Assembly: GCA_018004935.1 (NCBI GenBank)
Contig: JAGNBF010000071.1
Span: 1-40,406 of the forward strand
Length of the DNA: 40,406 nucleotides
Reading direction: 5' to 3'
DNA from: Chloroflexota bacterium
GTDB lineage: Bacteria; Chloroflexota; Anaerolineae; Promineifilales; Promineifilaceae
This document shows, piece by piece, positions 1-8,480 of this stretch. Every line of letters begins with the position of its first letter. The first letter of the stretch is position 1. The notes under the pieces are model-generated. The model made no database searches, had not been told where the DNA came from, and saw only the letters and a list, made by a program, of their open reading frames with translations. Position numbers and translations under genes: made by a program.

Positions 1-1314
1 GCCACCCCCGAGACGGCCCCTGCCCGCGGCCGCAAACCCCCCATCCCGGCACTCATTGGCGGCGGGGTACTGGGCCTGCTCCTCTGCCTGGCAGGTCTCA
101 TCGGTCTACTCTTTCTGCTGGATGTTTTGCCCCCCGGCGGTGATGTGACCCCCACACCGGCTGACATTGCGGCCGCGACACCCACCCACAACGTCAATGA
201 TGAGGTCGCCGCCCCAACCGCCACGGAAACACCCGCAACCTTAACCATCTGGTACCCTTCTGCCTCTGGCACAGCCGCCGAAGAAGCCCTTTTGCAGGTG
301 ATAGAGAAGGCCAGAGTCGCGTTTCCCAATTTCAATTTTGTGGCAGAAGCCATTCCCTTCAATGAATTAGCACCCCGTTGGCGTCAGGCAGTCCAACAAC
401 CCAATGGGCCTGACATCCTCATCCACCCCGGCGGCTTTCTCCAAAACCCAGAGGATGCCACCCTGGACATGACCGATTGGGTGGGCAACCGGGCCGATAA
501 TCTGGAAATTTCGGCCCGTGAGAGCCTGCAAGTGAATGGGCGACAACTGGGTTTACCCCTCAGTTCGACCGTTGTGGTGTTGTATGTCAACCAGACCTTG
601 ATGAACACCCCACCCCAAACACTCGATGAACTACTGGCCCTGGTGCAAAATGGGCAAACCCTCGCTTTGTGGCAGACGGGTTATCATCTCGCTGGCCTTT
701 TCTCGGCATATGGGGCCGAACTGAGTAACGGGACAGAAGCCTGCCCCAATAGTGAAGTCGCCCTGGTAGCCGCCATGCGTTATCTGGTGAGCCTGCAAGA
801 GGCAGGCGCCATCATGGCCCCGGATGCCTCAGCCCAACAGGAAGCGTTCCGGCAGGGTGAACTCCAGATGTTCCTGGATGATAGTGGGATGTGGGCGGAT
901 TACGCGGCCGCGTTAGGTGACGCTCTGCACATTTACCCCGTACCCCCAGCCACGTCGGCCTTCCAACCGTTCAATAACCCCGACGGCGTTTACCTGAACC
1001 CCAACACCCCCAACCCCAATACGGCCGTAGATGTGGCCCTGTTTATGGTAGGATTGGAAGCTCAAGAAATTTTCATGAATGTGGGTGGAGCCGTGCCCAC
1101 AAATTTAGGGGTCGCATTACCGGATGAATTGAGGCAAAATCTACAAGTCGCGGCCGCGTCTGCCCGCTCCTGGCCTGATAACAACATATTAGCCAATGAC
1201 TGGGTTTTTGTAGAAGGGTTACTCTCTGCCGTCCTAGAAGAACAACGCCCCCCAGCCATCGCCGTCCCCGCCGCCTGTGCCCTCTATCAAAATGTGCTGA
1301 ATAACAGTCAGTGA
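1..1314 (+). CDS. Membrane-anchored protein with extracytoplasmic solute-binding-like domain (5' truncated)
   Basis: The reading frame is open from the first base of the window, so the N-terminus is missing. The visible part starts with an Ala/Pro/Arg-rich linker, then one transmembrane helix (about window residues 17-41, rich in Gly and Leu), then a Pro/Thr/Ala-rich spacer and a domain of about 340 residues starting at TLTIWYPSASG. That start, the DILIHPGG segment and the closing helices resemble family 1 ABC extracellular solute-binding proteins. The architecture (linker, single helix, outside domain) matches the kinase gene 51 bp downstream. The missing N-terminus may therefore be a Ser/Thr kinase domain and this a ligand-sensing kinase, but that is inference. 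Alternative: a plain membrane-tethered binding protein. The stop is TGA at 1312-1314. Confidence 0.7.
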   Translation, partial: ATPETAPARGRKPPIPALIGGGVLGLLLCLAGLIGLLFLLDVLPPGGDVTPTPADIAAATPTHNVNDEVAAPTATETPATLTIWYPSASGTAAEEALLQVIEKARVAFPNFNFVAEAIPFNELAPRWRQAVQQPNGPDILIHPGGFLQNPEDATLDMTDWVGNRADNLEISARESLQVNGRQLGLPLSSTVVVLYVNQTLMNTPPQTLDELLALVQNGQTLALWQTGYHLAGLFSAYGAELSNGTEACPNSEVALVAAMRYLVSLQEAGAIMAPDASAQQEAFRQGELQMFLDDSGMWADYAAALGDALHIYPVPPATSAFQPFNNPDGVYLNPNTPNPNTAVDVALFMVGLEAQEIFMNVGGAVPTNLGVALPDELRQNLQVAAASARSWPDNNILANDWVFVEGLLSAVLEEQRPPAIAVPAACALYQNVLNNSQ

Positions 1315-1365
1315 ACAGTCGTCAGTGAGTAGTCTGGCGTTCAGTGAATTCCTACGAGTCCCTAC

Positions 1366-4300
1366 ATGACAAGCGATAGACCCCCCCAAACCATTGGTCG
1401 TTACGAAATCCGCGCAGAGTTAGGACGGGGCGGTATGGCCACGGTGTATCGGGCCTTCGACCCCCAGGTTCACCGGGAAGTGGCCGTCAAACTCCTCCCG
1501 CGTCAGTTCACCCACGATTCGTCGTTTCGCGGCCGCTTCGCCCGTGAAGCCAAAATCGTCGCCGCCCTCGATCACCCGGCCATTGTGCCCGTGTTGGATT
1601 ACGGCGAAGAAGGGGATCAACCGTATCTGGTCATGCGCCTCATGGCCGGAGGGACATTAACCGACCGTTTAGAAGCTGGCCCCATGCCGCTAACCGATAT
1701 TGGCCGCATCCTCAACCGGGTAGCTCCCGCCCTGGACGCCGCCCATAGCCGGGGAGCCATTCACCGCGACCTCAAACCCAGCAACATCCTCTTTGATCAA
1801 TGGGGCGAACCGTACCTGGCCGATTTTGGCATCGTTAAACTCACAGAAAGCACCATTGCCACCGTCAGCCAATACAGCCTGGGCACACCCGCCTACATGA
1901 GTCCCGAACAGATCGAAGGCAAAACGGAGCTAGATGGGCGCAGTGATGTGTACGCGCTAGGGGTAATTCTCTTTGAGATGCTCAGTGGGAAACGCCCCTA
2001 CGAGGCCACCACCCCCATGGGGCTGATGATGCAACATGTCAACGAACCCATCCCCGACATCCGGGGGCGGCTGGCCGATCTGCCCCCCGACAGCCAGCTC
2101 ATCATCAACAAGGCCATGGCCAAACGGCGCGAGGATCGTTACCCGACGGCCACATCTCTGGCGACGGATGTGGCCTATCTGGCGGGGTTGCCTGCCCCCA
2201 CCCCCCTCCCGATTTCCACCCAAACCCCTCTGGCCGAACCACCCCGCACGCCGATGACCCCGCGGCCGCAACCTACTCCGGCCCCCATCAGCCCCACCCC
2301 CATTGATCCCACCCAGGTAATGGCTCCACAAAAAACAGTCACCGGGCCACCCGTCAGCCAACCCGCGGCCGCGCCGCGCAAACTGCCGCTGTGGGTCTTT
2401 GGCATTGGCGGAATGGGGTTACTCGTCGTGCTGGCTGTCATCATCGCCGGGGTAGCCCTGTTGCTAAACAACCAAAATGGGGGCAATGAGGACAACGCGG
2501 CCGCAAACAACACCGGTAATAACGAAAGCGTCACTACAGAGAATGACGGCAGTAGCAATAACAGCAACGCCACCGATGACAGCGGCAATGATGACAGCGA
2601 CGAATCTGTCAGCGACGAACCCACCCTTGAACCCACCCCAGAAATTCCCCAGGCGGCCTTCCCCGTCTGGACACTTGACGATGTAGAGTCGGCCTTCCCC
2701 TTAACCGCCAGTGGCTTCCCCCTGCCCGCTGAACGTCTCCCCATCCTGCCCGAAAACAGCACCGACCTCATCCCCCTGGCCCAATATGGCCGGGGCACCA
2801 TTCGGGATATAGATTATTCGGCGGATGGGCAATGGATTGCCGCGGCCGCGGAAGAAGGCATCTACCTCTATCAAGCCAGCGACCTCGCCCTGGTCTGGTA
2901 CCAAGAGGCCCAAGATAGCAACGTCGCCTTTCATCCTGAAGGACAAACGCTGGCCGTGGCCGATGAAGGCGACATTCAACTATGGTCGGTGGCTACGGGC
3001 GAACTGCAACTGACCCTGATAGATAACAACCAATACACCGGCTACCTGCTGACCTACAGCCCGGACGGCCAATATGTGGTAGCGACCAACTCCAATAACG
3101 CGATCCAGATATGGTCAGCCGAGGGTATCTTGTTGCAGGAGCTATCCGACAACGAAAATCGCCTGAGTGATCTGACCTTTTCCCCCGACAGTACCCAAAT
3201 CACCGCCACCAGTCAGGACACAATCACCATTTGGGACATTGAAAGCGGCTCCATCAGCCAGACCCTGACCCGTGCGGAGACATCCTTTGAAGAAGTGATT
3301 TATTTGACGGCTACAACCCTCGTCGCGGCCGCGTCCCAGTCTGGCATTTTCTTCTGGGAAGCCACAGACGGGGCCTTCCCCGCCGAGCCGACCCAATTCA
3401 TCGCCGAAACCATTCCCACCACCGGCTTTATCGCCGCCACCCCCGATGGCCTCATGGCAACTGGTATCTGGAACACCGTTTATCTCTGGTGGGCGGGAGA
3501 AACGGAGCCGTTTTATATCTTGCCCAGCATTGGCGGCAGTACCATTCATCTGGCCTTTTCGCCCGATGGAACCACCCTGTTAGTAGGTTCGGAAAATTAT
3601 GTCGCCCGCTGGCGGATAGACGGAGATACGCCCGAACCCATTGATTTTTTGGTCCCGCACATCGGTGACCCCTTTGATGTCGCCTTCGCCCCCGATGGCG
3701 AAACGATAGCCGCTACCAGTAGCAATGGCGTCTGTATCGTCTGGGAAAGTAACACAGGCGCCTTACGCTTTGCCCTCACTAACCCACCCCAGGAACCCTC
3801 GGCGGTGATGTACACCCCAGATGGGGACCTGGCCGTCGGCTCTTTCTCCAGTGCCACCCAGCTATGGCTGGGAGATAGTGGGCAACTCCGTTTTGCCACC
3901 GAAAATGAAGGGGATTTCCATTACATCCTGGATGTGGCCGTCTCCGCGGATAATGGTTGGATCGCGGCCGCGCTCTCTGAAGGCGGTATCACCATCCTTG
4001 ACCGCGAGACCGGGGAAATTCAGCAAACATTGGCCGGTCATACGGGCAATGTCAACGCGCTCACCTTCCTACCCCGCACCGACATCACCTTGCTGGCTTC
4101 CGGGGGAGAAGATGGGCTGGTCAACCTGTGGCAATATGACGGTGAAGAATTCGTTTTGCTCACAACCTACCAGGACGCTCCCATCAGCATCAATGCCCTG
4201 GCCTCTGATGGGGCGTATCTGGCCGCCGGAGATGATGACGGCACAATCTGGTTCTATTACCTGGAAACCACCGACGATGCCGCCAATGCCGCCAGTGGTT

Positions 4301-4521
4301 CCTTCGCCGTCAATGAAGGGGTGGCCTCAATGGCCTATTCCCCGGATGGGCAACTCCTGGCCGCCAGTACCTTCAACGGCGAGGTCGAAATCATCCATCT
4401 GGCCGAAATCCGCACCATTCAAATTTTGCCCTGGGGCGGGACCGTCGCTTTTTCACCCGATGGAACCTTGCTCGCGGCCGCGTCCTCTGCCGGTATGCGC
4501 GTTTGGGCGGTCAGACCTTAG
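1366..4521 (+). CDS. Ser/Thr protein kinase with C-terminal WD40-like beta-propeller
   Basis: A 1051-residue receptor-type eukaryotic-like kinase. The kinase domain (about residues 10-275) has the glycine loop GRGGMATV at 20-27, the ATP-binding Lys42, catalytic HRDLKPSN at 133-140, DFG at 153-155 and the SPE motif at 179-181, so it should be active. A Pro/Thr-rich linker (275-338) leads to one transmembrane helix (about 341-367), then an acidic Asn/Ser/Asp-rich spacer. The outer domain (about 455-1051) carries repeated AFSPDG, YSPDGQ and SGGEDG blades typical of a WD40 propeller. The kinase should face the cytoplasm and the propeller outside, suggesting sensing of a surface ligand; substrates are unknown. 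The preceding gene ends 51 bp upstream and may be co-transcribed. No clear Shine-Dalgarno precedes this ATG; it was chosen because the kinase fold begins just after it. Confidence 0.9.
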   Translation: MTSDRPPQTIGRYEIRAELGRGGMATVYRAFDPQVHREVAVKLLPRQFTHDSSFRGRFAREAKIVAALDHPAIVPVLDYGEEGDQPYLVMRLMAGGTLTDRLEAGPMPLTDIGRILNRVAPALDAAHSRGAIHRDLKPSNILFDQWGEPYLADFGIVKLTESTIATVSQYSLGTPAYMSPEQIEGKTELDGRSDVYALGVILFEMLSGKRPYEATTPMGLMMQHVNEPIPDIRGRLADLPPDSQLIINKAMAKRREDRYPTATSLATDVAYLAGLPAPTPLPISTQTPLAEPPRTPMTPRPQPTPAPISPTPIDPTQVMAPQKTVTGPPVSQPAAAPRKLPLWVFGIGGMGLLVVLAVIIAGVALLLNNQNGGNEDNAAANNTGNNESVTTENDGSSNNSNATDDSGNDDSDESVSDEPTLEPTPEIPQAAFPVWTLDDVESAFPLTASGFPLPAERLPILPENSTDLIPLAQYGRGTIRDIDYSADGQWIAAAAEEGIYLYQASDLALVWYQEAQDSNVAFHPEGQTLAVADEGDIQLWSVATGELQLTLIDNNQYTGYLLTYSPDGQYVVATNSNNAIQIWSAEGILLQELSDNENRLSDLTFSPDSTQITATSQDTITIWDIESGSISQTLTRAETSFEEVIYLTATTLVAAASQSGIFFWEATDGAFPAEPTQFIAETIPTTGFIAATPDGLMATGIWNTVYLWWAGETEPFYILPSIGGSTIHLAFSPDGTTLLVGSENYVARWRIDGDTPEPIDFLVPHIGDPFDVAFAPDGETIAATSSNGVCIVWESNTGALRFALTNPPQEPSAVMYTPDGDLAVGSFSSATQLWLGDSGQLRFATENEGDFHYILDVAVSADNGWIAAALSEGGITILDRETGEIQQTLAGHTGNVNALTFLPRTDITLLASGGEDGLVNLWQYDGEEFVLLTTYQDAPISINALASDGAYLAAGDDDGTIWFYYLETTDDAANAASGSFAVNEGVASMAYSPDGQLLAASTFNGEVEIIHLAEIRTIQILPWGGTVAFSPDGTLLAAASSAGMRVWAVRP

Positions 4522-4549
4522 TGGGTGTCTAAAAATAACTTCCCGATTT

Positions 4550-4583
4550 AGACCTGACAGGTTTCTGAAAACCTATCAGGTCT
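4550..4583. repeat. Family A palindrome, copy 1
   Basis: Imperfect inverted repeat AGACCTGACAGGTTT / AAACCTATCAGGTCT with a 4-base loop and one arm mismatch, preceded by AAAAATAACTTCCCGATTTA as in the other copies. It lies 29 bp after the kinase stop codon and may act as a 3' RNA hairpin. Confidence 0.8.
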
Positions 4584-4667
4584 GGGAGGAACTCATTTTT
4601 GGACGATTACGTAGGGTTCAGACTTACGTTTTTATGACAAGCCGCACGCCTGGTTTGTCGCCGGAAA

Positions 4668-4745
4668 CATCCACCCCTAACCCCGCCCCCAGGGCGGGGA
4701 ACTTTTCTCGGCGCGGTTTGGGGGTGGGCACTCCCAAACCGCGCC
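4668..4745. repeat. Family F GC-rich hairpin module, copy 1
   Basis: ACCCCTAACCCCGCCCCCAG followed by a GGCGGGG arm, then a perfect 13-bp stem GGCGCGGTTTGGG (4710-4722) / CCCAAACCGCGCC (4733-4745). Related modules recur near 12660, 14531, 17180, 30183, 35590 and 40190, always between genes; several are followed by T-runs and could terminate transcription. Confidence 0.7.
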
Positions 4746-4784
4746 GGTGGGTGTCGTCTCCTTTCCTCTAGAAAGGAGGCGACT

Positions 4785-4844
4785 ATGACAGCGTTTAAGT
4801 TCCCCCGAGTCTTCTCTTGTTACCCTTTCCTCTGCCCCAAATAA
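4785..4844 (+). CDS. Possible 19-codon leader ORF overlapping glycerate kinase
   Basis: ATG at 4785 lies 6 bases after a perfect Shine-Dalgarno AAAGGAGG (4772-4779). The frame encodes 19 residues (MTAFKFPRVFSCYPFLCPK) and stops at 4842-4844, overlapping the first 28 bases of the glycerate kinase frame. The kinase frame itself has an in-frame stop at 4796 and only a TTG (4817) as a plausible start, with no ribosome-binding site of its own. The strong site therefore serves either a leader ORF that couples translation into the kinase, or a frameshifted N-terminus of the kinase. I see no homology that decides between them. Confidence 0.35.
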   Translation: MTAFKFPRVFSCYPFLCPK

Positions 4845-6148
4845 TCGCGGCCGCACGCGCGGCCGCGAACCCCGCTACCGCCGTCCGTACCCATTTGCGC
4901 TGGCAAAGGGAGCAGTTATGGGTGGGAGATCGGGCCTACCAGCCCGCCCGGATCTTCCTGGTAGGTGTGGGCAAAGCGGCGGAGCAAATGACTGCGGCCG
5001 CGTGTGCCCTTCTCGGTACTCGCCTGTATCAAGGTATCCTCATTCACAAACGCGGCCGCGTCCTACCTCCCTTACCACCCTCTATCCACCCCTACCCCGC
5101 CGATCACCCCATCCCTACCCAGGACAATCTACACGCCACCCAGGCCGTTTTAGACCTGCTGGCCCACACAACTCCAGATGATCTGGTTCTCTGTCTGATT
5201 TCCGGGGGCACATCGGCACTATTGACACAACCATCACTGCCCCTGGCTGATTGGCAGGCGTTATCCCAGGCATTATTGGCCTGCGGGTGTTCCATTCAGG
5301 AATTCAACCGGGTACGCCAATTTTTGGACCCCATCAAAGGGGGTGGACTGGCAATAGCGGCCGCGCCCGCCCCCTGCGCCAGCCTTATCCTCAGTGATGT
5401 GGTAGGCAACCCCCTGGATATCATCGGGAGTGGGCCAACCGTGCCGGTTGTCAAACAGGCGGCTGTTGTCCGGCACATTCTGGAGCGTTATGGCGTCAAA
5501 GACCGACTCTCACTCACAACACAACAACAGCTAGACCAACAGTTGGCAACCATACCCGATACGCGCCCGGATCATGTCATGCCCGTGGCCCAATTTGGGT
5601 ACAATCATGTGGTGGCAGATGGACAACGATTGGCCACCGCGGCCGCAGAAGCGGCCCGGTTAGCTGGTTTCTCGACGCAGATTTTGACCACCCATTTGCA
5701 AGGGGAGGCACAAACAGTGGGACAGGTCGCGGCCGCGTTGGCTCAAGATGCCGCGCCGGGCAGTTGCTTACTTCTGGCCGGGGAAACCACCGTCACCCTG
5801 TCCACCCAGGCAGGGCGAGGTGGGCGCAACCAGGAAATGGCTCTCGCGGCCGCGCTGGCGCTGGCGGGCGTAGAAGGGGTTGTTGTGGCTTCTTGGGCCA
5901 GTGATGGGGAAGATGGCCCCACACCGGCCGCCGGAGCCTGGATAACCGGCCAAACCGTACTCATGGCCGGGCAGGCCAGTTTAACCGCCGCCGATTATCT
6001 GGCCCGGCACGATAGTTATACCTTTTTTCAGCGGCTGGCAGAGAGCCATTCAGCGGCGGGTTCTCTGATACACACAGGGCCAACCGGCACCAATGTCAAT
6101 GACCTTGTGATCATCCTACGTTATTCTTCAGAGCAGACTTATCTATGA
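4817..6148 (+). CDS. Glycerate 2-kinase (GckA/TtuD type, MOFRL family)
   Basis: A 443-residue protein matching the bacterial glycerate kinase family that phosphorylates D-glycerate, usually giving 2-phosphoglycerate. The N-terminal DUF4147-type domain includes VGVGKAAEQM (start of the Rossmann-like fold), LISGGTSALL, FNRVRQFLDPIKGGGLA, and SDVVGN..IGSGPTVP. The C-terminal MOFRL domain shows GETTV, GRGGRNQEMALA, SDGEDGPTPAAGA and the ending TGPTGTNVNDLVI. Length is normal. The start is a TTG because an in-frame stop at 4796 excludes anything upstream and the family N-terminus (PLPQIIAAARAAANP) begins right after it; see the leader ORF at 4785. The gene carries at least eight GCGGCCGC octamers. 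The next gene overlaps its stop by 4 bp, so the two form a translationally coupled pair. Confidence 0.9.
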   Translation: MLPFPLPQIIAAARAAANPATAVRTHLRWQREQLWVGDRAYQPARIFLVGVGKAAEQMTAAACALLGTRLYQGILIHKRGRVLPPLPPSIHPYPADHPIPTQDNLHATQAVLDLLAHTTPDDLVLCLISGGTSALLTQPSLPLADWQALSQALLACGCSIQEFNRVRQFLDPIKGGGLAIAAAPAPCASLILSDVVGNPLDIIGSGPTVPVVKQAAVVRHILERYGVKDRLSLTTQQQLDQQLATIPDTRPDHVMPVAQFGYNHVVADGQRLATAAAEAARLAGFSTQILTTHLQGEAQTVGQVAAALAQDAAPGSCLLLAGETTVTLSTQAGRGGRNQEMALAAALALAGVEGVVVASWASDGEDGPTPAAGAWITGQTVLMAGQASLTAADYLARHDSYTFFQRLAESHSAAGSLIHTGPTGTNVNDLVIILRYSSEQTYL

Positions 6149-7425
6149 AACTCATTCTCACGACCCAGCACTATGGCAAACGGAGCATGGTTTATATCTA
6201 CAGTTATCCGGCAGAGATGGTATTTTTTCGCGGCCGCGAACCCCATCCTCAGCAGATGATCACCGTAGAATTCGTCGGGTTGAAGGCAATCACCACCCCA
6301 GCAATCCGCGCCTGGTTATTGGCTCGGAGCGGACAGGCCAATACCCGGCAAACCCTGCTAGAAATTCCTGAAGACATCTGGCGGCCCACCGTTCTAGAAG
6401 ATTTTCTTACCGTCAGCCAATATACTCAGGCACTCTGGAGCATCACCCAACATTTCAGTCTGGCCGACATTCAGGCTTTTGTAGACCGCTGGTGGCCCCA
6501 GGCTGAAACTCGTTTGCATCAACTCCTCGCCCTTAGCGAACCAGAAGCAAAATTACAGGGGTTCGACCGGGAGCAAGATTTTCTGGCGCGGGTGTTGGGG
6601 GTGACGGCGCAATTGGGCAATGCCCTCAATAAGACCCATCACCAGTTACTGACCCAATGGGAAGAGCGTCATTTACCCCGTTTGCGACAGGAAAACCCCT
6701 TTATGCCTGAACATTGGTTGGAAGTAGCGGCCACCTTACGTGCGCCCAATGTCTGCCAGACGATACTCCGAGAGATGGCTCAGCGGCTCAGTTCGGCCCG
6801 GCTGGAGCAAGAACGATTACACACCATTCTGGCAACCATCGGCCGTAATCCGCCATTGCGCCAGGCAGTTCATCATGATGTGACTTTCTGGAATTGGTGG
6901 AATACGATTCTGCGCCTGGAGCAAAATTTATCCGATGCCACGGTGGATATTTCGGCGGCGCGGGAGCAAAAGGTAATGCTAAACTGGGAGACGGTGGAAA
7001 GCCGCCGTATTGGGCGGATCATTCCAGGACGCACAGCCCTGGTGGTTCAGTTTAATGGAGCACCACTGTATATTGCCGCCCCGCGTAAGCTCAAATTTCA
7101 GATTCGCCGGGCAGGGGGGCAACTCCGCAAATGGGGAAATACGTTGACACTGGCAGTCACCCGGAAAAATGAATTACAACAGGCCTTGTTGGAAGTGGAA
7201 ACGCTGGACACATTGGCCAACGTGGCTCCAGCCCAGGCGGTGGCCCGGCTGGCCCATCTCAACCTGCCCGCGACGCATCCGGTGTTTGACGCGGCCGCAC
7301 GTGCCGCTCACGACCCCCGTTATGCCCACATCCTGGCCGACCTGCTCATTGAATTGACAGTAGGGTTGGATGCAGACGTGGCGCGGCGATTGCTACGGGA
7401 GCAGTCGCGGTTGAACAAACGGTAG
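6145..7425 (+). CDS. Conserved-looking protein of unknown function coupled to glycerate kinase
   Basis: A 426-residue protein I do not recognise. It starts in an ATGA overlap with the glycerate kinase stop, implying co-translation. There is no signal peptide or clear membrane segment, so it is probably cytoplasmic. It is rich in Leu, Gln, Trp and Arg, with a mostly helical middle (about residues 90-270). A region near 280-350 (GRTALVVQFNGAPLYIAAPRKLKFQIRRAG in part) looks like a short beta-rich module. The C-terminus is helical and basic (SRLNKR). No catalytic motif is visible. The overlap suggests a role tied to the kinase or simply operon membership. Confidence 0.6.
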   Translation: MKLILTTQHYGKRSMVYIYSYPAEMVFFRGREPHPQQMITVEFVGLKAITTPAIRAWLLARSGQANTRQTLLEIPEDIWRPTVLEDFLTVSQYTQALWSITQHFSLADIQAFVDRWWPQAETRLHQLLALSEPEAKLQGFDREQDFLARVLGVTAQLGNALNKTHHQLLTQWEERHLPRLRQENPFMPEHWLEVAATLRAPNVCQTILREMAQRLSSARLEQERLHTILATIGRNPPLRQAVHHDVTFWNWWNTILRLEQNLSDATVDISAAREQKVMLNWETVESRRIGRIIPGRTALVVQFNGAPLYIAAPRKLKFQIRRAGGQLRKWGNTLTLAVTRKNELQQALLEVETLDTLANVAPAQAVARLAHLNLPATHPVFDAAARAAHDPRYAHILADLLIELTVGLDADVARRLLREQSRLNKR

Positions 7426-7611
7426 GGGGTTGCGGGGTAGGGTATAATGGAGAGGAACTCGTAGAAACTGGAGTTTGATCTGCCCACTGGTTATTGGTGT
7501 ATTGGTTATTGCCGCTGGCGAAACCAATTTTCGCCAAAGTCCAGTCAGGAACTCTGGGAACTCGTAGGAACTTGTACCGCCCGGCTTTTTTATTTTCAGG
7601 ACGGGAATGAT
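7426..7611. other. Spacer with repeat fragments
   Basis: Contains GAACTCGTAGAAACTG near 7455, CCACTGGTTATTGGTGTATT near 7489 and GGGAACTCGTAGGAACTTG near 7557. Versions of the first and third occur inside the methyltransferase gene (about 8560-8595), and a version of the second occurs at 26940-26975 and inside the methyltransferase at 9130-9160. No gene seen. Confidence 0.6.
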
Positions 7612-8337
7612 ATGAATACACTCTTGGCACCTACAAAAACACAGGTTGGTTCGCGGCCGCGGATTCCTTCTACCTTGCCCCCCTTACAGACGGGTGATGT
7701 CCTCACCCGAGCCGAGTTCGAACGCCGTTACAAGGCTCAACCCAACATTAAAAACGCCGAACTCATTGAAGGGATTGTCTATATGTCTTCACCTGTACAC
7801 TTTCTGCAACACGGCAAACCCCATGCCCACGTCATGCTTTGGTTAGGTACTTATCTTGCCAGTACGAAGGGTATCTGGTTTGCTGACAATACCACAGTGC
7901 GTCTGGATGCTGAAAACGAAGTTCAACCAGATGCTTGTCTTTGCCTTCCAGAACAGAGCGGGGGACAGACAAAAGTCAGTAAGGACGATTATTTAGAAGG
8001 GGCACCGGAGTTAATCGTAGAAATCGCTGCCAGCAGTACCTCGTATGACATGCACCAGAAGAAGCGGGTTTATGCCCGTAATGGGGTGAAGGAGTATCTG
8101 GTGTTTCAGGTGTATGAGCAAAAGGTGGACTGGTTTGTGTGGCGGGAAGGGGTGTATGAACCGCTAACCTCAGACGAACAGGGTATCTGGCGCAGTGAGT
8201 TGTTTCCAGGGTTGTGGCTGAACGCGGCCGCGTTCTGGGATGATGATCTGGCTACCCTGCTCCAGGTTCTGCAACACGGCCTCGCCACCCCCGAACATCA
8301 AACCCTCGCCGCCAGCTTACTCACCGCCAAAGCCTGA
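7612..8337 (+). CDS. Uma2 family (DUF820) PD-(D/E)XK-fold protein
   Basis: A 241-residue protein with the Uma2 pattern: ELIEGIVYM (about 50-58, the conserved Glu), H followed by hydrophobic helix, VQPDACLCL with the metal-site Asp, then PELIVEIAASSTSYD with the EXK-like Glu, and KKRVYARNGVKEYLVFQVYEQKV. These are restriction-endonuclease-like residues, but biological roles of Uma2 proteins are unproven. They are very abundant in Chloroflexota and cyanobacteria. The gene stands alone between repeat-filled spacers, which fits a mobile or lineage-expanded gene. The start ATG is at 7612 after a weak GGACGGGAA. Confidence 0.85.
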   Translation: MNTLLAPTKTQVGSRPRIPSTLPPLQTGDVLTRAEFERRYKAQPNIKNAELIEGIVYMSSPVHFLQHGKPHAHVMLWLGTYLASTKGIWFADNTTVRLDAENEVQPDACLCLPEQSGGQTKVSKDDYLEGAPELIVEIAASSTSYDMHQKKRVYARNGVKEYLVFQVYEQKVDWFVWREGVYEPLTSDEQGIWRSELFPGLWLNAAAFWDDDLATLLQVLQHGLATPEHQTLAASLLTAKA

Positions 8338-8387
8338 AAAAGCGATAACACGGATGGCGATGAACACGGGTATTTTTCGTTACTTGA

Positions 8388-8464
8388 GCTTAGAGTTCAG
8401 AGCCAGAGCTAGAGGATTTGCCAGAGTAATTTCCTGTTGCTCTCTCCTCTCGCTCTAAACTCCA
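8388..8464. repeat. Family I palindrome, copy 1
   Basis: GAGCTTAGAGTTCAGAGCCA at the left end and CTCTCGCTCTAAACTCCAG at the right end form an inverted repeat around GATTTGCCAGAGTAATTTCC. A second, longer copy is at 29998-30141. It lies between the Uma2 gene and the convergent methyltransferase. Confidence 0.7.
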
Positions 8465-8480
8465 GTCGTTATTATCCGTG

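Noticed and set aside
3821-4771. 316-codon open frame on the plus strand overlapping the kinase gene
   Set aside because: It is an out-of-frame shadow of the propeller domain; the product is rich in Pro, Trp, Ser and Met as expected for a frame-shifted reading and matches no family.
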